This document shows, in pieces, positions 26,690 through 36,228 of a stretch of 55,516 nucleotides of DNA. Source of the DNA: an uncultured Lachnospiraceae bacterium (GTDB lineage Bacteria > Bacillota > Clostridia > Lachnospirales > Lachnospiraceae); contig CASWRE010000021.1 in assembly GCA_949471785.1 (NCBI GenBank), positions 1-55,516 of the forward strand, given 5' to 3'. The notes under the pieces are model-generated. The model had not been told where the DNA came from and searched no databases. It worked only from the letters and a program-made list of their open reading frames with translations. Each line of letters starts with the position of its first letter. Position 1 is the first letter of the stretch. The position numbers and the translations under genes are program-made.

Positions 26690-28612
26690 ATGTCTAAAAC
26701 AGCAACATATGACGCCAGCAGCATAGCCGTCCTGGAGGGACTGGAAGCCGTTAGGAAGAGGCCGGGCATGTATATCGGCAGTACGTCCAGAAAGGGACTG
26801 AACCATCTGATTTATGAGATCGTGGACAATTCCGTGGATGAGCATCTGGCCGGATTTTGCGATGTCATTTCCATTGTTCTGGAAAAAGACGGGTCCTGTA
26901 CGGTGTCGGATAACGGGCGTGGGATTCCGGTGGAAATGCATGAGAAAGGCGTGCCTGCGGCCCGGCTGGTGTTTACGACGCTCCACGCAGGGGGAAAGTT
27001 TGACGATTCCGCTTACAAAACCAGCGGCGGCCTTCACGGCGTGGGTTCCTCGGTGGTTAATGCCCTGTCGGTATGGATGGATGTGAAAATTTCCCGTGAG
27101 GGGGCCGTCCATCATGACCGCTACGAGCGGGGCCTGCCTGTGCTGGAGCTGGAGAACGGTCTGCTGCCGGTGATCGGCCGCTCAAAAACTACGGGTACAC
27201 AGATCCGTTTTCTCCCTGATCCGGAGATTTTTGACCGGACGGACTTTTCTGCCACGGAGGTCAAGAGCCGGATGCATGAGACGGCTTATCTGAACCCTCA
27301 TCTGACGATCCGTTTTGAGGATCGGCGGAAAAGTGAGCCGGAAGAGATAGAATTTCATGAACCGGACGGGATCATCGGTTTTGTGCGGGAACTGAACCGA
27401 AATAAAGAGACGATCCATGAGCCGGTATATTTTAAGGGAGAATCTGACGGCATTACGGTAGAGTGCGCCTTCCAGTACACCAATGAATTTCATGAAAATG
27501 TGTTGGGCTTCTGCAATAATATTTACAATGCCGAGGGCGGCACTCACCTGACGGGATTTAAGACCACATTCACTTCCGTGATGAATTCCTATGCCCGGGA
27601 GCTGGGAATTCTGAAGGAGAAGGATGCGAATTTCACAGGGGCGGATATTCGGAACGGCATGACGGCGGTCATTTCCATCAAGCATCCCGCCCCCCGCTTC
27701 GAGGGACAGACCAAGACCAAGCTGGACAATCAGGACGCTGCCAAGTCTACGGGCAAGGTAACGGGAGAGCAGGCGCCTCTCTATTTTGACCGGAATCTGG
27801 AGCAGCTGAAAAATGTACTGGCCTGTGCCGAGCGGGCGGCAAAGATCCGCAAGACCGAGGAAAAGGCCAAGACCAACCTGTTGACGAAACAGAAGTATTC
27901 CTTCGACGCCAACGGCAAGCTGGCAAACTGTGAAAAAAAAGACCCTTCCCTCTGCGAGATTTTTATTGTGGAGGGGGATTCCGCCGGAGGTTCCGCCAAG
28001 ACGGCCCGGGACAGAAGTTTCCAGGCCATCCTGCCGATCCGGGGCAAAATCCTTAATGTGGAAAAGGCGTCCATTGACAAGATACTGGCCAACGCGGAGA
28101 TTAAATCCATGATTAACGCCTTTGGCTGTGGATTTTCGGAGGGCTATGGCAACGATTTTGAGATTGAGAAGCTGCGGTATGACAAGATCATCATCATGGC
28201 GGATGCCGATGTGGACGGCGCTCATATTTCTACGCTGCTTTTGACGCTGTTTTATCGCTTTATGCCGGAGCTGATCTATGAGGGCCATGTCTATATCGCC
28301 ATGCCGCCCCTGTATAAAGCTATCCCGGCTAAAGGGGAGGAGGAGTATCTCTATGACGATAAGGCCCTGGAACGATACCGGAAGCGCCGTACAGGTTCCT
28401 TTACACTACAGCGATATAAGGGGCTGGGGGAGATGGACCCTCAGCAGCTCTGGGAGACCACGCTGGACCCGGAGACCCGCCGCCTGAAGCTGGTGGAGAT
28501 CGAGGATGCCCGGATGGCCTCGGAAGTGACGGAGATTCTGATGGGCTCCGACGTACCGCCGAGAAAAGCATTTATTTATGAGCATGCGCGGGATGCGCAG
28601 TTGGATATATAG
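26690..28612 (+). CDS. parE: DNA topoisomerase IV subunit B (ParE)
   Basis: This is the ATPase subunit of a type IIA topoisomerase, 640 residues. GHKL motifs are EAVRKRPGMYIGS, YEIVDNSVDEHLAG and GGLHGVGSSVVNALS. The TOPRIM domain has IVEGDSAGGSAKTARD and the metal-binding DADVDGAHI. It is followed by parC, whose missing GyrA box makes topoisomerase IV more likely than gyrase. The start at ATG 26690 has AAGGAG at 26675-26680, 9 bp upstream; an in-frame GTG at 26684 is too close to that site. Its protein would relax and decatenate chromosomes. Confidence 0.88.
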   Translation: MSKTATYDASSIAVLEGLEAVRKRPGMYIGSTSRKGLNHLIYEIVDNSVDEHLAGFCDVISIVLEKDGSCTVSDNGRGIPVEMHEKGVPAARLVFTTLHAGGKFDDSAYKTSGGLHGVGSSVVNALSVWMDVKISREGAVHHDRYERGLPVLELENGLLPVIGRSKTTGTQIRFLPDPEIFDRTDFSATEVKSRMHETAYLNPHLTIRFEDRRKSEPEEIEFHEPDGIIGFVRELNRNKETIHEPVYFKGESDGITVECAFQYTNEFHENVLGFCNNIYNAEGGTHLTGFKTTFTSVMNSYARELGILKEKDANFTGADIRNGMTAVISIKHPAPRFEGQTKTKLDNQDAAKSTGKVTGEQAPLYFDRNLEQLKNVLACAERAAKIRKTEEKAKTNLLTKQKYSFDANGKLANCEKKDPSLCEIFIVEGDSAGGSAKTARDRSFQAILPIRGKILNVEKASIDKILANAEIKSMINAFGCGFSEGYGNDFEIEKLRYDKIIIMADADVDGAHISTLLLTLFYRFMPELIYEGHVYIAMPPLYKAIPAKGEEEYLYDDKALERYRKRRTGSFTLQRYKGLGEMDPQQLWETTLDPETRRLKLVEIEDARMASEVTEILMGSDVPPRKAFIYEHARDAQLDI

Positions 28613-28625
28613 GGAGGTGACGGTG

Positions 28626-30863
28626 ATGGAAGAAAGGATTATCAAGACGGAATATTCGGATGTCATGCAGAAATCCTATATTGATTATGCCATGAGCGTC
28701 ATCATTGCCCGGGCCCTGCCCGACGTGCGGGACGGGCTGAAACCGGTGCAGAGGCGAACCCTCTATGATATGTATGAGCTGGGTATCCGCTATGACAGGC
28801 CTTATCGGAAATGTGCCCGTATTGTAGGAGATACCATGGGTAAATATCATCCCCATGGGGATTCTTCTATCTATGAGGCCCTGGTGGTGATGGCCCAGGA
28901 ATTTAAAAAAGGAATGCCTCTGGTGGACGGCCACGGCAATTTCGGCTCCATTGAGGGGGACAGCGCCGCCGCTATGCGTTATACTGAGGCCCGGCTGCAG
29001 AAATTGACCCAGGAGGTATATCTGGCCGATCTGGATAAAAATGTAGTGGATTTTCTGCCGAATTTTGATGAGACGGAAAAGGAACCGTCTGTCCTGCCGG
29101 TGCGTATACCCAATTTCCTGGTAAACGGGTCCGATGGTATTGCCGTCGGTATGGCCACCAGCGCGCCGCCCCACAATTTGGGAGAAATCATCGATGCCGT
29201 GGAGGCCTATATGGCCAATAACGCCATCACCACTGAGGAGCTGATGCAGTATGTCAAAGGGCCGGATTTTCCCACCGGCGGATTGGTGGTCAATAAAGAC
29301 GACCTGCTGCACATCTATGAAACCGGTTCGGGGAAGCTGCGCATCCGGGGGAAGGTGGATGTGGAGAAAGGGAAAAACGGCAAACAGAATATTGTAATTT
29401 CTGAGATACCCTATACGATGATCGGGGCAAATATCGGCAAATTTCTGAACGATGTGGCGGGATTGGTGGAGAGCAAAAAGGCCACGGAGATCACCGATAT
29501 TTCCAATCAGTCGTCGAAAGAGGGTATCCGTATTGTCCTGGAACTGAAAAAGGGCGCCGACGCCCGGAATCTTATCAATATGCTCTACAAAAAGACCCAT
29601 CTGGAGGATACCTTCGGGGTCAATATGCTGGCCGTGGCGGACGGCCGTCCGGAGACCCTGGGCCTGAAAAAGATCATCGAATATCACGTGGATTTCCGCT
29701 TTGAGCTGGCTACAAGGAAATATCAAACCCTGTTGGCCAAGGAGAGGGAGCGCAGGGAAATTCAGGAAGGACTGATCAAAGCCTGCGACGTGATCGACCT
29801 GATCATCGAGATCCTGCGGGGCAGCCGCAATCAGAAACAGGCAAAGGCGTGTCTGGTGAACGGCGACACAGAGGGAATTCGTTTTAAAACCAAATCCAGC
29901 GAAAGGAAGGCGAAAGGGCTGTGCTTCACGGAACGTCAGGCCACAGCCATTCTGGAGATGCGCCTCTATAAACTGATCGGTCTGGAGATCGACTCCCTGC
30001 TGGATGATCATAAAAAAACGGTGGCAAACATTGCCCGCTATGAGGATATTTTGAATAATTATGACTCCATGGCCGCCGTGATCCGGGAGGATCTGGAAGC
30101 CGTGCGGAAGGAATATGCCGTGCCGAGAAAAACGGTGATCGAGAATGCCGCCGAAGCCGTATTTGAGGAGAAAAAGCTGGAAGAGATAGAAGTCTGTGTG
30201 CTGATGGATCGTTTTGGTTATGTACGTACCGTAGACCGGTCCGTGTACGAGCGGAACCAGGAGGCGGCCGATGCGGAAAGCAAGTATCATTTTATCTGCA
30301 AAAATACGGATAAGCTTTGTATTTTTACGGAGAAAGGCATGATGCATCAGGCCAGAGTATCGGATCTGCCCTACGGCAAATTTCGGGACAAGGGCATTCC
30401 GATCGATAATTTCTCCAACTATTCCAGCGCGGAGGAGCAGATCTTGCATATCGACGCCATGGAGAATCTGCGCTGGCAGTCCCTGCTTTTCGTCACCTCC
30501 TCCGGGATGTGCAAACAGGTGGCCGGAAATGAATTTACGATAAATAAACGGACCAGTGTATCGTCCAAGATGCCCGAGGGCGATACGCTGGTGCTGGTAG
30601 CGCCTGTGGCGCAGATGGAATACGTAGTATTGCAGAGTAAGAAGGGCTATTTCCTGAAATTTTTGACAGAGGAGATCCCCGAGAAGAAAAAGGCGGCCCT
30701 GGGCGTGCGCGGTATCCGCCTGGCTCCGGGGGATGAACTGACGGCGGCTTATCTGCTGGCCAATCGGATGACGTATACCATTGAGGCTGGGGAAAAGAAA
30801 CTGACGCTAAATAAGCTGAAACTGGCGAAGCGGGATACGAAAGGCACGAAAGTGCGGATTTGA
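28626..30863 (+). CDS. parC: DNA topoisomerase IV subunit A (ParC)
   Basis: This is the cleavage subunit of a type IIA topoisomerase, 745 residues. The catalytic tyrosine lies in AAAMRYTEARLQ near residue 119. The quinolone region reads HPHGDSSIYEALV, the sensitive form with serine and glutamate intact. The C-terminal beta-pinwheel lacks a recognisable GyrA box (QRRGGKG), pointing to ParC. The ATG 28626 has a strong GGGAGGTGA site directly after the parE stop. An upstream reading from 28578 would overlap parE and is unlikely. A perfect 12-bp hairpin follows the stop. Confidence 0.87.
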   Translation: MEERIIKTEYSDVMQKSYIDYAMSVIIARALPDVRDGLKPVQRRTLYDMYELGIRYDRPYRKCARIVGDTMGKYHPHGDSSIYEALVVMAQEFKKGMPLVDGHGNFGSIEGDSAAAMRYTEARLQKLTQEVYLADLDKNVVDFLPNFDETEKEPSVLPVRIPNFLVNGSDGIAVGMATSAPPHNLGEIIDAVEAYMANNAITTEELMQYVKGPDFPTGGLVVNKDDLLHIYETGSGKLRIRGKVDVEKGKNGKQNIVISEIPYTMIGANIGKFLNDVAGLVESKKATEITDISNQSSKEGIRIVLELKKGADARNLINMLYKKTHLEDTFGVNMLAVADGRPETLGLKKIIEYHVDFRFELATRKYQTLLAKERERREIQEGLIKACDVIDLIIEILRGSRNQKQAKACLVNGDTEGIRFKTKSSERKAKGLCFTERQATAILEMRLYKLIGLEIDSLLDDHKKTVANIARYEDILNNYDSMAAVIREDLEAVRKEYAVPRKTVIENAAEAVFEEKKLEEIEVCVLMDRFGYVRTVDRSVYERNQEAADAESKYHFICKNTDKLCIFTEKGMMHQARVSDLPYGKFRDKGIPIDNFSNYSSAEEQILHIDAMENLRWQSLLFVTSSGMCKQVAGNEFTINKRTSVSSKMPEGDTLVLVAPVAQMEYVVLQSKKGYFLKFLTEEIPEKKKAALGVRGIRLAPGDELTAAYLLANRMTYTIEAGEKKLTLNKLKLAKRDTKGTKVRI

Positions 30864-30868
30864 TACGT

Positions 30869-30895
30869 GCCGCCCTGCACGATGTGCAGGGCGGC
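30869..30895 (+). terminator. Terminator-like hairpin after parC
   Basis: GCCGCCCTGCAC pairs perfectly with GTGCAGGGCGGC around a GAT loop, 5 bp after the parC stop. The following bases (AAATTGTT) are only weakly T-rich. Confidence 0.65.
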
Positions 30896-30929
30896 AAATT
30901 GTTATGTGTTGGCCCTCTTGGCAGTCTTT

Positions 30930-31153
30930 TTAGCGTATCCTATCTTTCAGTCTGGATTTTTCAAGCCATTCAAAAGAATATCCCTCCACGTTATCCGCAA
31001 GTTTCCGTTTGACCATGCCACAAACGCTTCAAACCGCGTCCGGTCCGCGTCGTTCAGTTTCGACTGTCCGAAAAAGGCAGTGTCCATAAGCGGGATCTTG
31101 TTCCCTGTCCCCGCCACCAGCTGCTCCAGCGAGGGTCTTACAAATGAATTCAT
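30930..31153 (-). pseudogene. Possible decayed coding remnant, unknown family
   Basis: A 68-residue minus-strand frame runs from 31153 to 30947. It has no ribosome-binding site and its end changes character. A second frame from ATG 31016 to 30930 (28 codons, ending WLEKSRLKDRIR) reads more like a natural protein tail, so a frameshift near 31015 is plausible. I do not recognise the family. It may equally be non-coding. It is listed so that the roughly 400-bp gap after parC is described. Confidence 0.25.
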
Positions 31154-31161
31154 TTTTTATC

Positions 31162-31190
31162 TTGTTATTGACAGAGGGATTACTTATAAT
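31162..31190 (+). promoter_or_regulatory. Promoter upstream of the Rpn pseudogene
   Basis: TTGTTA (31162-31167), a 17-bp spacer and a perfect TATAAT (31185-31190). The promoter seems intact although the gene behind it is not. Confidence 0.55.
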
Positions 31191-31302
31191 AGAAATAACA
31201 GGAATCGGGGAATACTGAGCAGAAAAAATGGAAGAGTGTAACGGAAGATAAAATGATTACAAGCATAGTTGCGCGGGTGAACCCGCCCAAACATCATTTA
31301 TT

Positions 31303-31890
31303 TGCAAAAAAGAGCAGTTGGTAGAGGAAGCGAAACAGTTCAATCTTTTGAGCAATGTATTCATGAGCGCAATCTGGAGATCCAGCGTAAAGAAACCATT
31401 GATCATGCCAGAAGAACCAGGTTTTATGCCGCGATGATTGACAGTGAATTTCTGGAAAAGGGAAAACTTATGACCAGATGCCGGATATACACGTTATATA
31501 TATTAGCGAGACAGATTTGTGGAAGGCGGGAAAGACTGTATATAAAGTGCAGAAAAGCTTTGAAGGTGCGGATCAGCCTTATGACGATGGCGTTACATAA
31601 CTTATGTGAACGCGGAAATAGACGATGGCAGCGCGGTTGCCGGATTGATGAATTATTTTAAGACGGCCGCCCCGGATGATATGAGCCAGGGCGATTTGTC
31701 TAGGAGAATCCATTATTTGAAGTGTGAGGAAGGGGGATATCAGGAAATGTGTGAAATTTCGGAGAAAATCTATAGTGAAGGCAAATTAGAAGGTAAAATA
31801 GAAACGGCAATTAATATGAAAAAGAAAGGCTATCCGGACGACGTGATTGCCGATATTTTAGAGGTTATTGAAAATAAAAGTGTTTTTTGA
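31303..31890 (+). pseudogene. Rpn-family nuclease/transposase-like pseudogene
   Basis: Pieces of one Rpn (PD-(D/E)XK, recombination-promoting nuclease/putative transposase) protein lie in consecutive frames. They are an N-terminal VEEAKQFNLLSNVFMS (from 31321), then LEIQRKETIDHARRTRFYAA, then YDQMPDIHVIYISETDLW (from 31469), and finally YVNAEIDDGSAVAGLM to the stop at 31890. About 50 codons are missing between the first two pieces (near 31370). Frameshifts near 31467 and 31595 break the rest. The C-terminal region still has the coiled, Lys/Glu-rich tail of the family. No start codon is left in the first frame. The nuclease core is lost, so the gene is dead. Confidence 0.75.
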
Positions 31891-31907
31891 TTTATTTAGA
31901 CTTTGAC

Positions 31908-31936
31908 TTGTATATTTTTTGAAAAATTGGTACTAT
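31908..31936 (+). promoter_or_regulatory. Promoter of the FGGY kinase gene
   Basis: TTGTAT (31908-31913), a 17-bp spacer and TACTAT (31931-31936) predict a leader of about 40 nt. Confidence 0.5.
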
Positions 31937-31983
31937 TTACCCAGAAGATTTCATGTAGCATAAAAAAACGGGAGGATACAGAT

Positions 31984-33588
31984 ATGGGATATGGAACAAA
32001 GGAAACGGCGGCCCGGATCGAGGCCGGAAAAGCATTTCTGGGGATTGAGTTGGGCTCGACCCGGATGAAAGCTGTTCTGATCGATGACAGGCATGAGCCG
32101 ATCGCTTCCGGGGGACACGCCTGGGAAAACCGGCTGGTGGACGGCGTATGGACTTATGATCTTGATGAAGTCTGGAGCGGCCTGCAGGACTGCTATCAGG
32201 ATCTTCTGCGCGATGTGAAGGCGCGTTATGACGTCACGATTACGAAGCTGGCAGGTATCGGCTTCAGTGCAATGATGCACGGTTATCTACCTTTTGACGG
32301 GGAGGATCGCCTGCTGACGCCTTTCCGCACCTGGAGAAATACCATCACCGGGCAGGCGGCTGAGAAACTCACGAAATTGTTTAACTACAATATCCCCCAG
32401 CGTTGGAGCATTGCCCATCTGTATCAGGCGATCTTAAATGATGAGGAACATGTGAAGGATGTGCGGTTTATCACTACGCTGTCCGGGTATGTACACTGGA
32501 AGCTGTCCGGCAAAAAGGTTCTGGGGATCGGCGATGCGGTGGGGATGATGCCTGTCGATCCGGCGACGAAAAATTATAATCAGCGGATGTTTGATCAGTT
32601 CAATGAGTTGATCGCTGACAGGGGGTATCCCTGGAAAGTGGAAGATCTTTTCCCCCGGGTGCTGACGGCCGGGATGGACGCCGGTGTGCTGACCGGGGAG
32701 GGAGCAAAGCTTCTGGACGTATCCGGGCAGCTTGAGGCGGGCATTCCCCTGTGCCCGCCGGAAGGCGACGCGGGTACCGGTATGGTGGCCACCAACAGTG
32801 TGGCAAAGCGAACAGGAAACGTGTCTGCCGGAACCTCCATATTCGGTATGGTGGTGCTGGAGCGGGAACTGTCGAAGGTGTATCCGGAGCTTGACATGGT
32901 GACGACTCCGGCGGGCGACCCCGTGGCCATGGCCCACTGCAACAACTGCACTTCCGATCTGAATGCCTGGGTGAATTTGTTCAAAGAATTTGCGGAGGCC
33001 TTTGGTATGGAGACGGATCTGAACGATCTCTTCGGCACACTGTACCGCAAGGCTCTGGAAGGGGATGCGGCCTGCGGCGGCCTGCTGGCTTACAATTATC
33101 TGTCCGGCGAGCATGTGACAGGTATGGAGGCGGGGCGGCCCCTCTTTGTGCGTCGGCCTGACAGCGCTTTTACTCTGGCAAATTTCATGCGGGTACATCT
33201 GTATACTGCCCTGGGGGCGCTGAAGACAGGCATGGATATCCTGACGAAACAGGAGCATGTGGCGGTGGATAATATTCTGGGCCACGGCGGACTTTTCAAG
33301 ACGGAGGGCGTGGCCCAGCGTATTCTGGCGGCGGCCTTAAATACTCCCGTGTCCGTGATGGCTACGGCGGGAGAGGGCGGCGCCTGGGGCATGGCGATTC
33401 TGGCGGCCTATGCGACGGCAAAAGAGGAAGGAGAGACTCTGGAACGTTATCTGGCAGAGAAAGTTTTCCGTGATGCCAGAGGCAGCCGTGTGGTTCCGGT
33501 TCCGGAAGAAGCGGAGGATTACGAGAAATTTATGGAGACCTACAGGAGAGGCCTTGCCATTGAGCGGGCCGCCGTGGATCATATGTAG
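31984..33588 (+). CDS. FGGY-family carbohydrate kinase
   Basis: This 534-residue sugar kinase of the FGGY family (xylulokinase/ribulokinase group) has the N-terminal phosphate-binding segment [18 protein letters not shown]. The [15 protein letters not shown] segment (near residue 280) and the late [18 protein letters not shown] match the second ATPase lobe. The start at ATG 31984 has GGGAGG 8 bp upstream; an upstream in-frame start at 31903 is excluded by the promoter position. The exact sugar is not evident. It is followed 22 bp later by isocitrate dehydrogenase, perhaps in the same transcript. Confidence 0.85.
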   Translation: MGYGTKETAARIEAGKAFLGIELGSTRMKAVLIDDRHEPIASGGHAWENRLVDGVWTYDLDEVWSGLQDCYQDLLRDVKARYDVTITKLAGIGFSAMMHGYLPFDGEDRLLTPFRTWRNTITGQAAEKLTKLFNYNIPQRWSIAHLYQAILNDEEHVKDVRFITTLSGYVHWKLSGKKVLGIGDAVGMMPVDPATKNYNQRMFDQFNELIADRGYPWKVEDLFPRVLTAGMDAGVLTGEGAKLLDVSGQLEAGIPLCPPEGDAGTGMVATNSVAKRTGNVSAGTSIFGMVVLERELSKVYPELDMVTTPAGDPVAMAHCNNCTSDLNAWVNLFKEFAEAFGMETDLNDLFGTLYRKALEGDAACGGLLAYNYLSGEHVTGMEAGRPLFVRRPDSAFTLANFMRVHLYTALGALKTGMDILTKQEHVAVDNILGHGGLFKTEGVAQRILAAALNTPVSVMATAGEGGAWGMAILAAYATAKEEGETLERYLAEKVFRDARGSRVVPVPEEAEDYEKFMETYRRGLAIERAAVDHM

Positions 33589-33610
33589 ACAGACGAGGAG
33601 GAATATTATT

Positions 33611-34813
33611 ATGGAAAAAATCACAATGAAAACGCCCTTGGTGGAGATGGATGGGGACGAGATGACCCGTATTCTCTGGAAAATGATCAAGGATGAGCTT
33701 CTGCTCCCTTTCATTGATCTGAAAACGGAATACTATGATCTCGGGCTGGAGAAACGGAATGAGACCGATGACCAGATTACCGTGGATGCGGCCAATGCGA
33801 CAAAAAAATACGGCGTGGCGGTCAAATGTGCAACGATCACACCGAATGCGGCCCGCATGGACGAGTATAAGCTAAAAGAAATGTGGAAGAGTCCCAACGG
33901 GACCATCCGCGCCCTGCTGGATGGTACGGTATTTAGGGCACCCATCGTGGTAAAGGGTATTGAGCCCTGCGTAAAAAACTGGAAAAAGCCCATTACCCTG
34001 GCCCGTCATGCTTATGGGGATGTGTATAAAAATACGGAGATGGTGATTCCCGGCCCCGGAAAGGTCGAACTGGTGTATACGGCCGAGGACGGCACAGAGA
34101 CCCGCAGCCTGGTACACGATTTCACGGGTTCCGGCGTCGTGCAGGGGGTACACAATCTGTCCGCGTCCATTGAGAATTTTGCGAGGAGCTGTTTTACGTA
34201 TGCCCTGGATACTCACCAGGATCTCTGGTTTGCCACCAAAGATACCATCTCTAAAAAATACGATCACACCTTCAAAGACATATTTGAGGAGGTATTTGAA
34301 AAAGAATACAGGGAGAAATTTAAACAGGCGGGTATCACCTATTTCTACACGCTGATCGACGACGCGGTGGCCCGCGGGATGAAAGGCGAGGGCGGCTTTA
34401 TCTGGGCCTGTAAGAACTATGACGGCGATGTGATGAGCGACATGGTTTCCTCTGCTTTTGGTTCCCTGGCCATGATGACTTCCGTGCTGGTATCGCCCCA
34501 TGGTTATTACGAATATGAAGCGGCTCACGGCACGGTACAGCGCCACTATTACCGGCATCTGAAAGGGGAGGAAACTTCCACCAATTCTGTGGCTACCATC
34601 TTTGCCTGGACAGGGGCTCTGCGTAAGCGCGGCGAGCTGGATGGGATAGCGGCCCTCTGTGAATTTGCGGATAAGCTGGACAAAGCTACGCTGGACACCA
34701 TCGCAGAAGGGAAAATGACTAAGGATCTTGCGCTGATCACGAGCCTGGAGAATGTACAGGTATTAAACAGCCGGGACTTCATTCTGGCCGTGCGGGAGAA
34801 ACTGGAAAAATAG
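33611..34813 (+). CDS. icd: NADP-dependent isocitrate dehydrogenase
   Basis: The enzyme decarboxylates isocitrate to 2-oxoglutarate and forms NADPH. The 400-residue protein is of the eukaryote-like homodimeric type, beginning [18 protein letters not shown]. It has the substrate segment [14 protein letters not shown], a [16 protein letters not shown] phosphate-binding region near residue 97 and the [11 protein letters not shown] segment. The ATG 33611 has AGGAGG 8 bp upstream. The large upstream extension to 33410 would overlap the sugar kinase and is rejected. In anaerobes it supplies 2-oxoglutarate for glutamate synthesis in an incomplete TCA route. Confidence 0.95.
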   Translation: MEKITMKTPLVEMDGDEMTRILWKMIKDELLLPFIDLKTEYYDLGLEKRNETDDQITVDAANATKKYGVAVKCATITPNAARMDEYKLKEMWKSPNGTIRALLDGTVFRAPIVVKGIEPCVKNWKKPITLARHAYGDVYKNTEMVIPGPGKVELVYTAEDGTETRSLVHDFTGSGVVQGVHNLSASIENFARSCFTYALDTHQDLWFATKDTISKKYDHTFKDIFEEVFEKEYREKFKQAGITYFYTLIDDAVARGMKGEGGFIWACKNYDGDVMSDMVSSAFGSLAMMTSVLVSPHGYYEYEAAHGTVQRHYYRHLKGEETSTNSVATIFAWTGALRKRGELDGIAALCEFADKLDKATLDTIAEGKMTKDLALITSLENVQVLNSRDFILAVREKLEK

Positions 34814-34831
34814 AATCAGGAGAGACATACG

Positions 34832-35473
34832 ATGGATGGAGAGAAATCCTGTCAGAATAACGGTACAAAATGGCTTCAGTGGGCGGTGGAATTGCAGAGC
34901 ATCGGTCAGGCGGGTGTCTACTACGGGAAAGATCCGTACGATAAAGAGCGCTTTGAGCGGGTCCGGGAAATTGCGGCTGAAATGATAGCCTTTCAGTCGG
35001 AAATCCCGACGGATAAAGTGAAAGACTTATTTTGCTCTGAAATCGGTTATCAAACGCCGAAACTGGATACCCGGGCGGCGATTTTTCAAAACGAAAAAAT
35101 CCTGCTGGTAAAGGAAAATAACGGAACCTGGTCTCTGCCCGGGGGATGGGTGGACGTCAATGTTTCCGTCAAAGAAAACACTATTAAAGAGGTGAAAGAG
35201 GAGGCCGGTCTGGACGTCACTGCGGATCGGATTATTGCCGTGCAGGACCGGGAAAAACATAATTTACCGGTTTATGCCTATAAAGTATGCAAAATATTTG
35301 TCTTGTGTACGGTCGTCGGAGGCAGGTTTACATCCAATATAGAAACTGTAGAAAGTAACTATTTTTGTCTGGACGAGCTGCCGCCTTTGGCTACTGAAAA
35401 AAATAATGAAGAGCAGATTCGCATGTGCTTTGAAGCATATCGTTCCGCTGCATGGAAGACCCTGTTCGACTGA
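34832..35473 (+). CDS. Nudix hydrolase with N-terminal extension
   Basis: The 213-residue protein has an N-terminal helical region (about 1-65) as in Nudix proteins of the NUDIX_N_2 type. The Nudix box is GGWVDVNVSVKENTIKEV followed by KEEAGL, near residues 108-130. The REUxEE core is present as KEVKEE. The first glutamate of the classical box is replaced, as is common in this subgroup. Substrates are probably nucleoside diphosphate derivatives such as ADP-ribose. It is 18 bp after icd with a moderate AGGAGAG site, so it may be cotranscribed. Confidence 0.82.
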   Translation: MDGEKSCQNNGTKWLQWAVELQSIGQAGVYYGKDPYDKERFERVREIAAEMIAFQSEIPTDKVKDLFCSEIGYQTPKLDTRAAIFQNEKILLVKENNGTWSLPGGWVDVNVSVKENTIKEVKEEAGLDVTADRIIAVQDREKHNLPVYAYKVCKIFVLCTVVGGRFTSNIETVESNYFCLDELPPLATEKNNEEQIRMCFEAYRSAAWKTLFD

Positions 35474-35511
35474 TAAAACAGGCGTTGGAAAACAATGTCA
35501 TTTAGTTCAAT

Positions 35512-35540
35512 TTGACATTTTCCGATGTTTTCTCTATAAT
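35512..35540 (+). promoter_or_regulatory. Promoter of the pab operon
   Basis: A perfect TTGACA (35512-35517), a 17-bp spacer and a perfect TATAAT (35535-35540). Transcription should start near 35547, leaving a leader of about 76 nt. Confidence 0.85.
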
Positions 35541-35550
35541 ACAAAAATAC

Positions 35551-35622
35551 AGGTTACGGACCTAGCTTCACTTTAGGATAACGACTGTGTAATACACAGA
35601 AAGTGAGGCAGGTCTGTTTTTT
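35551..35622 (+). promoter_or_regulatory. Structured pabA leader, candidate attenuator or riboswitch
   Basis: The leader folds into one long stem of about 22 pairs. CGGACCT (35557-35563) pairs with AGGTCTG (35610-35616). CTTCACTTT (35566-35574) pairs with AAAGTGAGG (35600-35608). CTGTGT (35585-35590) pairs with ACACAG (35594-35599), with a 10-nt bulge on the left side. Six T follow at 35617-35622, directly before the ATG. A competing hairpin, AGGT (35551-35554) with ACCT (35560-35563), would open the base of the stem. The only Shine-Dalgarno-like bases (GAGG 35605-35608) lie within the stem. This looks like an intrinsic terminator that can be switched. It does not fit any riboswitch consensus that I can recall. 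Confidence 0.65.
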
Positions 35623-36228
35623 ATGTATTTTCTGGTTGATAATTACGATTCTTTTGTCTACAATCTCTCCGCCTATATGCAGGAGCTGGGGCAGCAGGTC
35701 CTGGTCAGGCGGGCCGATGAGACGACCCTTTCTGAAATCTATGCGCTGCGGCCGGAAGGAATCATTCTTTCTCCCGGCCCAAAGCGCCCGGCGGATGCCG
35801 TGGAATCCCACAGCGTGTTACAGGAATTTCAAAATAAAATCCCGATCCTCGGCGTCTGTCTTGGCCATCAGGTCATGGGGCAGGCATTTGGGGCCATGGT
35901 GCGTAAAGGCCGCTGCCCCATGCACGGAAAGATCACGAAGATCCGTCATGACGGGACCGGCTTGTTTGCCGGATTACCTGCCGTTTATAAGGTGACGCGC
36001 TACCATTCCCTGGCGGTAACAGATGAATCGTTTCCCTCCTGTCTGAGAGTCAGCGCGCGGAGCGAGGACGGGGCTATCATGGGACTGGAACACAGAGAAT
36101 GGCCTCTTTATGGGGTGCAGTTTCATCCGGAGGCAGTGCTGACCGAATACGGGAAAGAGCTTTTGACAAATTTTCACAGGATATGCGGACAATGGAGGGA
36201 AAGGCATGCGGCTGATACGGGAATATAA
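35623..36228 (+). CDS. pabA: Aminodeoxychorismate synthase component II (PabA)
   Basis: This is the glutamine amidotransferase subunit that passes ammonia to PabB for 4-amino-4-deoxychorismate. It has 201 residues. Motifs are FLVDNYDSFVYNL at the start, the oxyanion segment ILSPGPKRP, nucleophile Cys in ILGVCLGHQVMGQA near residue 79, and the catalytic His-Glu in GVQFHPEAVLTE. It could also serve anthranilate synthase, but the following pabB and pabC show the folate role. The stop overlaps pabB by 23 bp. No free ribosome site is visible ahead of the start because the leader stem occupies it. Confidence 0.93.
   Translation: MYFLVDNYDSFVYNLSAYMQELGQQVLVRRADETTLSEIYALRPEGIILSPGPKRPADAVESHSVLQEFQNKIPILGVCLGHQVMGQAFGAMVRKGRCPMHGKITKIRHDGTGLFAGLPAVYKVTRYHSLAVTDESFPSCLRVSARSEDGAIMGLEHREWPLYGVQFHPEAVLTEYGKELLTNFHRICGQWRERHAADTGI

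Noticed and set aside
28572..30449. 625-codon minus-strand frame opposite parC
   Set aside because: Long only because of codon bias in parC; no ribosome site and no domain.
30867..31241. 124-codon plus-strand frame after parC
   Set aside because: It begins inside the terminator hairpin, has no ribosome site and no recognisable protein features.
35551..35622. Known THF or preQ1 riboswitch in the pabA leader
   Set aside because: Pairing layout and conserved bases of those classes, as I recall them, do not fit; left as an unassigned leader.
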